DNA from: Endomychus coccineus
Taxonomy: Eukaryota > Arthropoda > Insecta > Coleoptera > Endomychidae
NCBI GenBank assembly: GCA_958510875.1
Contig: OY294067.1
Location: 232,963,771 to 233,027,770 of the forward strand
Reading direction: 5' to 3'
DNA: 64,000 nt
Shown here piece after piece: positions 11,482 through 22,419 of this stretch (position 1 is the stretch's first letter; each line of letters opens with the position of its first letter). The notes under the pieces were generated by a model, which was not told the origin of the DNA, ran no database searches, and worked only from the letters and a program-made list of their open reading frames with translations. The translations under genes were made by a program, and so were the position numbers.

Positions 11482-11619
11482 AGTTAATACTCAGTGAGAA
11501 GAGATCAGATTCAAAGTATTTTTTATTATCAATTCTGACAGATAGTCAATCTATTAATTAATTACAAAACAACGTTAGTCATAAACATGGATTACATGAT
11601 CAAACTAAATATATCAACA
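11482..11619 (-). repeat. Copia 5' LTR
   Basis: Reads TGTTGATATATT... on the minus strand and ends TATTAACT just before the primer-binding site. It is 138 bp, identical to the 3' LTR except for three substitutions. The terminal dinucleotides are TG and CT rather than the usual TG and CA, assuming the gtttc target duplication sets the border. Confidence 0.92.
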
Positions 11620-11679
11620 GTTTCACTGTCCTGGATCACAGCCTCATATTAGTCCAAGCAGTAGGCAGAAGTGCGTGCA

Positions 11680-14051
11680 GGAATTAATACCTGGAAAAAC
11701 AAATATGAGCGTATAGGAAATTAAATTTAAAGGTGAGTTTCTGTTTCATGCAACTTGAAGAAATGACGAAGATAACCTAAAAATTGGTAAAGTTGCAAAA
11801 AGTGCTTTCTCTTAAATAAGTAAAAACTAAAGCTCGGATCGGAAAAAGTTGGAGAGAAAAGTTATAGGTATCAAATAGACCTATCGATTTGCTATCAAGA
11901 TAATTATCGATATCTTGCATACTTTTCGAGCTATATTGAAAAAACCCGTTAAAAATCGGGGTATCAGGAAGTCGTTAACTGTGACGTTTCCACACTTGTT
12001 GTTTGCTGTACGTCTAGCCCATGGTAAGCTCAGAAAACGTCTTTTTTTTGAAATTTAAAATATCAATGACTTTTTGAAATATATCGATTTTTCGAAAAAA
12101 AGACACTGTCATAAACTGGCTAGATCTTCTCATTGGATCGTCTCATAGTAACGATTCCGGGCTTATTTTCTTCTTGAAGAGTCGTGATATGATGTTATTG
12201 AAGAAATATAACAAATTTCCGAATTTTACGTCTAAAAACCGACTTTGAGAAAATTGCCCCTTTTATGAACATGTTTTTTGCAGATAAGTCTTACAATTTC
12301 CATTTCAGGAAAATGTCTCCAACGGAAATCGATTCCTGACACTTTTCACGAATTACCAAAAAAAAATGTTACATCTACGACCTTCTGGACCTGAGATAAT
12401 TTTTCTATTTCAAAAAAATCTGTCAGACGCAATAAACATTTTACAGAAGTGTGCTTCATGGATGCTAATGTTGAATACCTACATTTTCAATGAAAAAAAC
12501 TAGGATATGTTTTATTGATTTATAGTATTAGAAATTGAGTAACAAAGTGAAGCGTACGCGACGTCGGAGCGTGCGGCGGAGTGGACTGATTTCGTGTGTT
12601 CAAAGTGGCTTGTGCTTGCAAAATCTTCAATATCTCAGCTTTTGGATCACGTACACAAATCTGTTGTACTTAATCCGGGGCATATCGTTGTTTGTTTAGT
12701 GAATCATACTGAAGTTATGCTTGTTGTGCGACACTTGTGAAAACTAATATAAGCCTGCTGTATACCGCTACTTTGATTGTAAGGATTTTATAAATACTTA
12801 ATAATAATTTTGTAGATAAATGGAATTTCGAACATGTGTTGCACTTATTTGATTTTGTATCACAAAAAATTATTTACTGAAATAATTAAATAATTGTTAA
12901 AGATATAAGCAAGCATAACGACAGTATAATTCACTAAGCTAAGCATTTGAGATATTACAAGGAAAATACTGTTTTGATGATAGATAATAATTTTCAATGA
13001 CGTAAAAGGAAAAAAAAATAGAAATTAAAAAAAAATATGCTTCTTAGGCGGAAATATATACGATATTCGTGTTTATCTCGAATATTGTACGTGATTCAAA
13101 TGCCGAGATATTGAGATTTTGTAAGCACAAGCCACTTTGAACACACGAAATCAGTTTCCCCCAGTCCGCCGCATGCTCCGACAGCCGTGTACGCTTCACT
13201 TTTTTAATTAATTTCTAATACTATAAATCCATAAAACATACCCTAGTATCTTTTTATTGAAAATGCAGGTATTTAAAAAAGCATCCATGAAGCACATTTC
13301 TGTAAAATGTTTATTGCGTCTTACAGATTTTTTTGAAATAAAAAATTATCTCTGGTCCAGAAGGTCGTAGATGAAAAATGTTTTTGGTAATTCGTGAAAA
13401 TGTCAGAAATCGATTTCCGTCAAAGACATTCCTCTAAAATAAAAATTGTAAAATTTATCTGAAAAAACAAAAAAACATGTTCAAAAAAGGTGCAATTTTT
13501 CAAAGTCCCTTAAAATTTGAAAAATCGCCATGTTTCTTTAACAAACTTTAATTAAGGTACAACTCTTCAAGAAGAGAATAAGCCCGGAATCGTTACTCTA
13601 GGCTAGGATCATCCACTGAGAAGATTTTGCAAATTTATTGGAGAGCTTTTTTATCGAAAAGTCGATATATCTGGAAGAATATCAATATTTTAAATTTAAA
13701 AAAAAATCACTTTTCAAACTTGCCATGGTTTATACGTACAGCAGATAGCAAGTATGGAAACGTAATAGTAGATTTCTCGATACCCCGATTTTTAACGGTT
13801 TGTTCAATATAACTCGAAATGTGTGAAAGGTATCGATGATTATCATGCAAGCAAATCGATAGATCTATTTGATACATACAACTTTCTCATTTAATTTTTT
13901 TCCATTCGCTTATTTAAGAAAAACCGCTTTTTGTAACTTTGCCAATTTCTTAGGTTATGTTCGCCATTTCGGATCGAGTTGCATGAAATAGGAACTCACC
14001 TTTAAATTTGATTTCCTATACGCTCATAGTTTTTTTTCCAGGTATTAATTT
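11680..14051. mobile_element. Giant palindrome, two arms of about 1.15 kb
   Basis: The left arm (about 11680-12760) reappears inverted at about 12900-14051, with a short non-matching centre near 12830. Matching anchors are the outer ATTAATACCTGG / CCAGGTATTAAT, the GGCTAGATCTTCTC-like block (12118 and 13610), AAGCGTACGCGACGTCGG (12551) against a matching block near 13180, and the CAAGCATAAC block flanking the centre. The arms differ by scattered substitutions and small indels, so this is an old foldback-type or long-TIR element and not an assembly mirror. No open frame resembles a transposase. I could not define a target duplication. Confidence 0.85.
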
Positions 14052-14640
14052 CTGTAAATTTAACATTAGGTCGTCGTCTAATGCTGGGACTATATGAGAA
14101 GATTGGTAAATGCCAATAATCACAAAATAATATGGAATACCTACTTTGAGTCATTCACACATTACATGTTTGGTGATAAATGTACTTTGTTAACATTTTA
14201 GTAACCACTATAACCCCCAATCAGTATTGCAATCATACCGATAAAATAGATGAATACCTTAGAGATTTCAGTTAAGATACAGATTATGTACAGTGAGTAT
14301 TTTCCCCTATAATTATCGTGTTTTCCTTTTGTGTGAGATGTAGCGGAGTGCTGAAGAAATGTGTAACGTTGTGTTTGAGTGATATAATGTTTCATGTTCG
14401 GAGATGATATATTTGATGTATCTCGTGAACTCACATGTCTGACTTCCCGACTTGTATAATCTTTTGACGTCCTATTTTAATTTTCCGGTCTGGAGATATT
14501 CTGAGGCGTGTTGACAAGATAGAACTATGTTTCTTCTTGCTAGAATAATTAAAATGTTACAATACATCTAATGACTTGTATTACGTAGTACGCATAATAT
14601 ACGAGTATACATATGTATTCATATTGTATCAAGATGCAAA
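14052..14640. other. AT-rich DNA, nothing recognised
   Basis: The 78-codon minus-strand frame at 14198-14434 has no recognisable motif and I do not support it as a gene. Confidence 0.5.
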
Positions 14641-14968
14641 GAGAATAAAAAACAAATGAATATATGAATATACTCATTTATCTTAGGTTCGCTTTTGCCA
14701 GATAACAATGATAAGTTCTTTCTACTCCAGATCAATCAGCAACGTCACAAACTCAAAGTTCCAGACATCTTTCTCGCTCTTCTCATAGTAGTCATCAGTG
14801 GAACGAGCAAGTTTGCAACGTTACTGAAGAATTTATGTTGAAGGCCTTCAACGTGGTAAAAAGATCAAAATATTCCTCGCCTTCTATAATAGCAGTCCCA
14901 CTGAGAATGGACAGATGGCGACACCAAATCAAATGAATGTGAGAGAATTAGAGACAAATGAATATATG
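14641..14968 (+). repeat. 375-bp-family dispersed repeat, copy 1
   Basis: Shares with 21425-21797 and 21798-22075 the phrases GCCAGATAACAA, AGTTCCAGACA, CATCAGTGGAACG, CAACGTGGTAAAA and GAGACAAATGAATAT. This copy lacks the internal stretch around 'gacagatttctcgaa'. It abuts the LINE at 14969. No coding content. Confidence 0.75.
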
Positions 14969-15934
14969 AATGAACCTCTTACAAAAGGTTCAAAAAATAT
15001 GCCCAGCAACGAGGTGGAAAGAGAACAAAGCAGATTGGGAAGTATTTGGAAAAAACTTAGAAAGGCATATTTTTCCCACAAGAATTCACAATAATACAGA
15101 ACAATTTGAGCATGTTATGAAGGCTATCAGTAATGTCTGTGACGACTCAATTCGAATCAAAAAACATTTCTCACCAAGAACAAGTTTACCTTTATGGTGG
15201 GATGATCAATGTAGAGAATCTACCAAACTGAGAAAAGAAGCTATACGTGGATATATCAAGCAATCAAATTTGCAAAAAATTTCTTAAATTACAAAAATAT
15301 AGGTGCCCAAACAAAACGACTATTCAAAACAAAGAGAAGACAGTCCTGGGACGTTTTCTTGAAGATTTTAAACAGGAATACCCCATTATTCAAAATATGG
15401 AATTATATCAAAAAAGTAAATCATAGGAATCACAACTATAATAAAAAAAACTCCAACTCACCGAGGAAATAATTCAAAATATATTAGATGGGCTTGCATC
15501 ACCTACTGTCTCCAATTTTTCCTCAGAAAAATCAATAAATGGGAGGATAAAGGATATTGTGGATGGTAAGTTCTCAAACAGTGAATTAATTACAGCGCAT
15601 AAGACCACTAGCTCTACAGCTCCTGGCAAGGATAATATCATACATAATATCTTAAGCAAGATACATTTAAATTTTAAAAAAAATTTAAAAATTATAATTT
15701 GTTCATTCTTGAAACCCAATAAAGATGAAGGACTCGTGTCATCCTTTAGACCTATTTCACTCATGCTCTGTATTACTAAGACACCACAAAAAAGCATTGG
15801 GCTGCTAATTTTTTACCGTGTATATGTTCGGTTGATACTAGACTATGACTGCACTCTGTATGGTTCTACATCTGTAATAAATTTAAGGCATATTGAGAGT
15901 TCAGAGGCTGGCATGCTTAGGAGTAACAGGTGCA
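14969..15934 (+). pseudogene. LINE endonuclease-RT linker and RT, 5' part of a split element
   Basis: Recognised by the PLWWDDQCRESTKLRKEA linker found between endonuclease and reverse transcriptase of APE-type LINEs, by TTSSTAPGKDNIIHNIL (RT block 1) and by SSFRPISLMLCITK (RT block 2). An internal deletion then joins this to the RT C terminus YRVYVRLILDYDCTLYGS, so the catalytic YxDD box is gone. Frameshifts occur near 15290 and 15470. The 3' continuation lies at 17237-18066, after the LINE inserted at 15935. Confidence 0.8.
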
Positions 15935-17236
15935 ATGTCGACCACACCAACGGCTGCTATGGAGTAGCTGTTGGGGTTGGAACCACTGCACCTCGCCGTT
16001 CAGGCAGAGGTCATAAGAGAAGCGTATCGCTTCGATCTTATCGGCCAAGGAAAAGCTGACCAAAAAGGCCGAAGCATCCTCGGATTGCTTGGATCACCTG
16101 GGCCATTGGGGATGAGACCGATAGGATCAAGGTTCACAGCACTACCGTGCCTTTCATGATTAAAACCGTGAATGGGCGGGAGAACGCTGGGGGCAGTCCT
16201 CATATAATATCAGGGGATTCAATATGGCTTACCGAGGGCATCAAGACGGAAAAAAGTACGGGTGCTGGAATAGTCGAGAAAACGGATCAAGGGGAAAGAA
16301 TTTATTCGAACCTAGGGACTTTTGCGACAGAATTCCAAGCAAAAATAGTTGCAATGACAATATGTGCTCAAATTATGAGGGAGAGAGCCTATGAAGATAG
16401 ACAAATCACAATCATAGTGAGCAACCTGACAGTGCTGAAGGCACTGGAGTCATACACAATCACCTCACAATGTGTACTTGATTGCGTCAAAGAACTAACG
16501 GCACTAGTAATGAACCCCAATAGAGTAACACTCGTTTGGGAGTCTGAAGAAACCAAACGAGAAGGGACAGAAACTGCCGTCGCACTCGCTAAAGCGGGGG
16601 CGGAAAAACCACTGATTGGACCTGAGCCAACCTGTGGCATTTCTCATGCTACAGAGAAATCTGTAATCCAGAAAAGGCTCGAAATAGAGCACCGTGCCTA
16701 CTGGAGGGAACTGCCCCGTATGTCGCACTCCAAGCGACTGATGGGAGATCTCCAGCTGCAACGAGCAAAAAATCTGCTGACGTTCAGCAGACAAGAAATA
16801 CGGAATGTTGTTGCATTCCTGACCGGACACGCCCCATGCAACAAACACCTCTACACGATGGGACTGGTAGATCAGCCCACTTGTAGGGGTTGCGGCGTGG
16901 AAGATGAGACACCTATGCATGTGCTGTGTCAGTGCACGGCATATGCGATAGGTCGTCGGACATACCTCGGAGACGATAAGACTACACCCGAGGAAATCAG
17001 AAGTATCCCCTATATCAGGCTACTGAAATTCATAGAATACACCGGACTGATGAGGGGGTAGGAACAAGTGAGGGCACAATAGGACTATAATGACCTTAGG
17101 GCTGTGGGGCTCCCCTAGGATGTAGAACCAACCTCACCGAGGAGGGGTTTTAGTCGGTAGGAATGCGGCACACCCGGGGGCACAGGCAGCTTAGGCGTCT
17201 ATGTAAGATTTCCCGTACTCTACGCAAAAAAAAATG
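15935..17236 (+). mobile_element. 5'-truncated RNase H LINE with poly(A), nested
   Basis: A second LINE inserted into the one around it. It starts within the RT C-terminal region (TTPTAAME then LLGLEPLHLAVQAEV), goes through RNase H and the zinc knuckle, an untranslated tail containing TTTTAGTCGGTAGGA, and ends in nine A at 17226-17234. The hexamer ggtgca flanks it (15929-15934 and 17237-17242) as a target duplication. The sequence of the host LINE reads across the two flanks. Confidence 0.8.
16147..17061 (+). pseudogene. LINE RNase H and zinc knuckle, open but catalytically dead
   Basis: A 304-codon uninterrupted frame. RNase H occupies about residues 20-160. The expected acidic residues are all changed: LTEGIK where YTDGSK is usual, FQAK for FQAE, VSNL for SDS, ESEETK for the PGHxG block, and TAVALA for ADxLA. 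Conserved surroundings such as GTFATEFQA, LIGPEPTCGIS and FLTGHAPCNKHLYTMGL identify the family. A C-x2-C-x8-H-x4-C knuckle follows (CRGCGVEDETPMHVLCQC, residues about 257-274). The upstream frame (15950-16160) carries LLGLEPLHLAV after a TAG. The intact frame is probably chance survival, but see the findings. Confidence 0.82.
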
Positions 17237-18066
17237 GGTGCATCAGAGTCTGTCTCCGTGTCATGAGATCTACATCTATAGCTGCTACATTAGCAGAGGT
17301 ACAGGAACCTTAATTAAAGAACAGGCCAGAGTTGCTCTGCCAAAAATATATAATAAAAAATATTTTTTGACAATCATCAAATTACTCCCGAAACTTAAAA
17401 TTTAACAGAGCAAACGCTCTCATAAAATCTTATTGGAATAAAAATAGGGACCAAATTTGAGCATACAATTCTTCTCTTTTGAAGAACAATTTAAAATAAA
17501 TGACACCTAACAAATACCCCATCTTTTCTGTAGAGTACCCTGTTATAAATCGTCCTGGTGTATATCTTCCTGCATACACTGACCACGGAAGCTTAAACAA
17601 CAGTATATTCAAAAGTGTTTTGCTTGGATTACCAGATGATATTGCCATATACACGGACGGCTCAAAAACATGTAGGTACAGAACTAGGCTGCGCTTGGTC
17701 ACTGAGTAATGGGCATACTGAATACTATAAATTACCGAATGAAACCTCGATATATACTGCAGGAGCAATAGCGATACTGAAGGCACTCGAAAAGCCAAAC
17801 AAAACTAACACGAGTAACTTGATAATAGCATCATCCATGTCTGTACTTAAATCAATGAAATGCGAAACTCTAAAACACTATGAGAATAAAATTGTGATAG
17901 ATATCCTAATGATGTTTTGATTTGTATATTCGAGGTGTCAATATTAATTATGTGTGGGTGAAAGGACATGCTGGAATAAAAGGAAATTTTTTAGCCTACA
18001 ATGCGGTTAAAAAATCTAAAAATTCAGGGACCACCATAGACGTAGTCACACTAAATGTCTCAGTCT
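17237..18066 (+). pseudogene. LINE RT end and RNase H, 3' part of the split element
   Basis: Continues the element at 14969-15934 after the nested LINE. First come RT tail residues (VMRSTSIAATLAEVQEP), then NRANALIKSYWNKNRDQ, then the RNase H block IYTDGSK at 17640-17670. The frame shifts by one there and goes on with GTELGCAW, SIYTAGAIAILKALE and SSMSVLKSM (where SDS is usual). A later frame near 17940-18000 gives VWVKGHAGIKGN, the PGHxG block. Multiple shifts make it a relic. The end near 18066 is set by the next inverted-repeat element. Confidence 0.75.
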
Positions 18067-18080
18067 AGCCAAACGCTATA

Positions 18081-21035
18081 TAGTGGAGTAAAATCCACCC
18101 AAAAATGTTTTCGAGGTATAACCAATTTCGACCTTCACAAAACAGTGAGGTATATATTTTTCTATTAGAATACTATTGGACGACATTTTTGATTGGGGAC
18201 GAACTTTTTCATTTAGAAAAAACTGAAAAAATAATGGTTTTTCTAAAACACGTTTCTTGATGAATATCACCCCATAACTCTGAAACTACAGGAGGTATGG
18301 AAATAATTTTTTTTACAATAGAAAGATAATTTTTTCTTGTTCCTCACGCAAGTATGAAAACATGATAAATAATGATAAGTTTTTCGTAAATTGATTCGGA
18401 ACGCAAGATATCACATTTCATGCAATGTTTTTTTCAGTAATCGACAAACATCTTTGTTTTCAGCTTTTTGTGTATATATGCAGCGAATGAAATGTTGACA
18501 AATAGCCATAAAAGTTGTTGAACTAACAAAAATTGGTATATGTAGTATAGTTTTTGAGATACGATTTTTCAAAGATGTAGGTACGCACGGCAATGAATAT
18601 TAAGCCTGCCGCGACAGGATTGTGCCAGTGCGACGACAAGGTGCAGTTGTAGTTTTAGTTGAGCAGTTTGCAACAATTCGTTCAACATGCAGTGTGTCAT
18701 TTGTGAAAACAGCGTTTCGCTTAATGAAAAAAATATTACGAAAAATCCACGGATACAAGGCTTGCTTTCGTTATTATGAGCAGCAGAAAAAAGGAAGGAT
18801 ATTTGTGAATCACGCATTCTTATGCAAAGAGAGCAAATTTTGTCTGGAAAAGAAAAAATTGTGTATCATAATGAATGTAGGAAGAGTTTCACCAGCATTC
18901 ATAATATTCAAAGAAAGATTGTTGAATTTTAATGATTGCGAGAAAAATACCAAAGCGGGACCATCAACTCGGAATGCCAAAGTCATTTTTGATATTGGAA
19001 GTATGTGTATTATTTGTGGGCGTAGCGGAAAGAAGAAACAGCAGAGATTAATATCGTACAGGTATATGAAGATATTTTGAAATTATGAGGACTTTTGAAA
19101 ATATCAAATAATGACTTCAATATAATCATTGAACGATAATAATAACAATAATAATAATTATATCTGCCAGATGATCTGAATGTAAATAATATGGGACATA
19201 AAGAAATATGTGTCAGTGAAAAAGTAGTAGGTATTATGTGTATATAATCTATATATAGCTACTTAAAAAGATACATGACTAGAAAATTTACATTTTCAAA
19301 TTATGTGTAGGAATATTTAATCTCAAAAATATGAATCGGGGCATATAAAAAATTATGATTTATAATGACGATAACCATTATTTTATATTGAATTATAGGA
19401 ACTGAAAAGAAAATCTATGATAAAATTGTTGACTCAGCAAAGAAACGTAACGATATAAATATGATTGGGAAAATTTGTGGTTATGAAGATTTATTTGCTC
19501 ATGATGCAAAGTATCACAAGTCTTGTTACAGTCAATATATTTCCACAAGAAACATCAAATCATTCATAAATCAGTTGAAAGAGAGAACGCATCACACATC
19601 ACACAATCAATTATATCAACAAGATATTCAAAGAGACGTCAGGATCCAGCAGTTCTGATGAAGATTTCGAACTATTCGAAAATTCAAACGTTGAATCCGA
19701 TATGCAAATTCTTCATAAAGCTGCAGGAATATTGAAAAAACATATTTCAGAATTTCCAATACCGAACACTTTTCCAAGACCTACTGATATAAACAGTAAC
19801 ATGTTCGAATATCAAGTTCCAAAACTATTATTAACTTTTATGTCATGGTTGCTTGATGAATCATCTTATGTGTGTGCTGATAATGAAGCAAACCCTACAG
19901 CAACTGTTATTTTTAATATTATTATGGGATTTTATAACGGAAATTTCAAAATGAACTATTTTCACACTGGATTAGGACTTCATATTTATCATACAGTATG
20001 CAGTAAGCAACTTCTGGATACATTATCAAAACTTGGATTAACCTGTTCTTACAATGATATCAGGCAGATATCTACAACTTTAGCGAGAGATGCCATGAGT
20101 AAAAACAAATCAATTTTTATACCTTCTGGAATTGATTGTTGGAACCCTGTATTCACTAAGCAAGACCCAGTGCCTAATGATTTAAGAAAAATCCTGGCCA
20201 TTCGTTGTGCTGATAAAAACTGCACAAATTATAAATGTATATGCATTAAAGAAGGTTTGAAATTTTCTAGTGAATGTGAATGTAGAGACTGCCAGAATAC
20301 ATTCAGAGATGCTGTTGATGAAGCGGAATCAGAAAATGAACAATATTAATATTTACATTATTTTTCGTTTACTAGATTGGTTCAAATTCTTTTGATTTTG
20401 TAAATTATTATGAAATGCAATATTATTTTCATCTGTACTTGTATCATTGATTTTGAAACAACTATCATAAGCACAATTTCTCAACACAACATATTGCACA
20501 TGTATTGCGCCGAGCGCGACCAGTCGCCCGGAGACGCGGAATATCATTTTCAAAAATCACATATGAGTTGTATTTTTTTATTCTAAAAACATTTTAGACT
20601 CTTTATCTCAATTTTCTTCGCTGCATGTACATAAATATTTCGAATAATAAAAAAGTTTTTTTTATCAGTGAAAATTTGATTTCACGGCTTCTACTATTTC
20701 ACATTCTCTATTTATTCAGATAAAAGAGCGATTTTATTTCATCTTGCTCATGATATGTTGAGAAGCGCTAAATGATCCCCTTTCGATTAACAAAAGAAGC
20801 AAATCGATATCTCGAGTAGTTCTCGAGATATTGAGTGATATGTTTAAGAAAACACGTTTTTCGAATATTCTATTTTTTTTCGTACTTTTTTGAATAAAAA
20901 AGTTCAGCCCCATAGAAAAATGTCGTCCAGCTGGATTATGATGAACAATCACATGAAGAAAATTATCGGATAGGTCTGATTTGGTTATACCCCGGAAAAA
21001 AAACGATGGATTTTGGCCCCGGTTTTACTCCACTA
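18081..21035. mobile_element. Candidate DNA transposon with about 250-bp inverted repeats
   Basis: Both ends start TAGTGGAGTAAAA when read inward (18081 rightwards, 21035 leftwards). Diverged inverted similarity continues inward: GGTATAACCAA, GGACGACATTTTT, a GAACTTTTTCATTT-like run, and AAACACGTTT. The interior holds one decayed gene (18687-20349), flanked on both sides by inverted-repeat and AT-rich DNA. No target duplication is clear, though TA or TATA next to the ends is possible. The right arm carries a perfect 10-bp hairpin at 20807-20831 around ATATCTCGAG. I do not recognise the superfamily. Confidence 0.65.
18687..20349 (+). pseudogene. Cys-rich metazoan multi-copy protein, internally deleted
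   Basis: Not a protein with a function I can name. The pieces are: MQCVICENSVSLNEKN at 18687, a CIICGRSGKKKQQR zinc-like block near 19010, KKIYDKIVDSAKKRND at 19399-19460, HKSCYSQYI near 19520, an acidic linker SGSSSDEDFELFE near 19650, then a long frame 19702-20349. That frame has VPKLLLTFMSWLL, GLGLHIYHTVCSKQLLDTLSKLG and SYNDIRQISTTLA. It then jumps to CWNPVFTKQDPVPNDL and a cysteine-rich tail (C-x4-C-x4-CIC, then CECRDCQ). From memory, large uncharacterised metazoan proteins share this head and tail around a nuclease-like middle of several hundred residues; that middle is missing here. Stops and shifts occur at 18780, 18930 and 19600. Homology pauses between 19062 and 19398, which has GT and AG borders and may be an intron, though the frame does not join cleanly. 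Confidence 0.65.
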
Positions 21036-21424
21036 ATAGTGGTGACAAATGTAAGGAAGGTTGAGTGAACTTTGTAGAAATTTCGAAAGTTTCCCTTCAC
21101 ATTCAACCAAAATTGAGGTATTAGAGAAAATTCGAATTGTTCTTGTGATAACACAACCAATGGATATCTTAATCACATATTTTTGGGCTGTCATCTTTAC
21201 GAAAATGAAAAACGGACCTTTAATAAAAAATTACAAGGCGTCATGTTTCCGACAAACATCGTAAATCTTTTGAATTACAACATCAAAATATTTAACATCC
21301 AGTACATAACACAAAAATGATATTTCAATTTAAAAATGTAACCAATATCTGGTAAAAAGTGTTTGTGGGTGAAAGAGACAACTCTAAAGTAAACAACCCC
21401 CTGCAACAACAACAATACACGTTT
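21036..21424. other. No gene recognised
   Basis: AT-rich stretch between the inverted-repeat element and the 375-bp-family repeats; no motif or repeat that I can name. Confidence 0.5.
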
Positions 21425-22075
21425 ATCTCATGTTGGGTCCTGCCAGATAACAACGATAAGGTGTTACTAGCTCAGATGTATCAGTAAGGTCGAAAACTTA
21501 TAGTTCCAGACAGCTGTTTTTCATAGAGCTCATCAGTGGAACGGGGCCATTTGCAATGTTGCTGGAGGATCTGTGTTGAAGGTAGTCTAACCGGCCTACA
21601 ACGTGGTAAAAGACCAAAATATCTCTTGCTACTATCAATAGCTGTCTCTCTGAGAAATCAAGCAATGTACCATATTGACAGATTTCTCGAAACTTACTAA
21701 ATTTACGGGGCATATGAAAAACTTGAGTGCGCCAGATGACGACACCAAACCAATCCAATGTAAGAGAATTAGAAACAAATGAATATAAGAATATGCTTAT
21801 TTGACTCATGTTGACTTTTTCAGAATTACAATGATATGGTCTTTCTAGTCTACATCGAGCAGTGACGTCATAAACTTATAGTTCCAGATAACTGTTCCGC
21901 TTTTCTCATATAGCTCATCAGTGGAACGAGGCAGTTAGCAACGTTTCTGAAGGATCGCCCTAGAACGTGGTGAAGAGACCATAACATCTCACGCCACTAA
22001 GAAGTCAAGTAATGTATCACTTCAGCAGATTTCTCGAACTTTACAAAAGTTACCGCTGCGTTGGTTTATTTCTAA
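21425..22075 (+). repeat. 375-bp-family repeat, two copies in tandem
   Basis: Copy at 21425-21797 is the longest. A second, shorter one follows directly at 21798-22075. Both share with 14641-14968 the order GCCAGATAACAA (or a variant), AGTTCCAGA, CATCAGTGGAACG, an ACGTGGTAAAAGACC-type phrase and TTTCTCGAA. The junction repeats the ATGAATATAAGAATATGCTTATTT phrase in part, as at the left end of copy 1. Non-coding; origin unknown. Confidence 0.75.
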
Positions 22076-22419
22076 AAGACATGCGAGTATATGTAGATTG
22101 CACCAATTGAATGATGTTACTTTCTTATTCTAATTTGATGTTATACTGTTTCAACCATTCTTGAGTTTTTCCCTTTTCAATAAGTTGACTATTTATTCCA
22201 CTACTTTGCTCTGGTATGAAGCATTATCAGTCTATGGAAGTTCTCTTGGTTCAATCCTTTATAATAATCTAAGTTATAACTTTTTGAACCGAATATGAGT
22301 TTCCCCCCAGAGATAAAACCTTCTCTACTGCCAGGGTGCTGCTCTATATATCTATCTTAAAATTATTACGTAAGTATACGTAATACTTCAATAAAATTCT
22401 ATACTTTCATTTGAATAAC
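22076..22419. other. No gene recognised
   Basis: AT-rich spacer between repeats and the LINE tail. Confidence 0.5.

Larger units (their letters stand above)
4847..11619 (-). mobile_element. Copia LTR retrotransposon, interrupted
   Basis: A Ty1/Copia-type element on the minus strand. Both LTRs are 138 bp and differ at three positions (about 2%), so the insertion is fairly recent. The 5-bp target duplication gtttc is present at 4842-4846 and 11620-11624. A primer-binding site follows the 5' LTR and a purine tract precedes the 3' LTR. Domain order on the minus strand is gag with zinc knuckle, DSGA protease, GAG-pre-integrase, integrase, reverse transcriptase, RNase H, the Copia order. A BEL/Pao element (7741-10299) sits between protease and GAG-pre-integrase. 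Removing it leaves about 4.2 kb of Copia. Several stops and frameshifts make it inactive. Confidence 0.95.

Noticed and set aside
19062..19398. Definite intron in the Cys-rich protein relic
   Set aside because: The borders are GT and AG and homology resumes at the acceptor, but the joined frame gives a stop, so I only mention it as possible.
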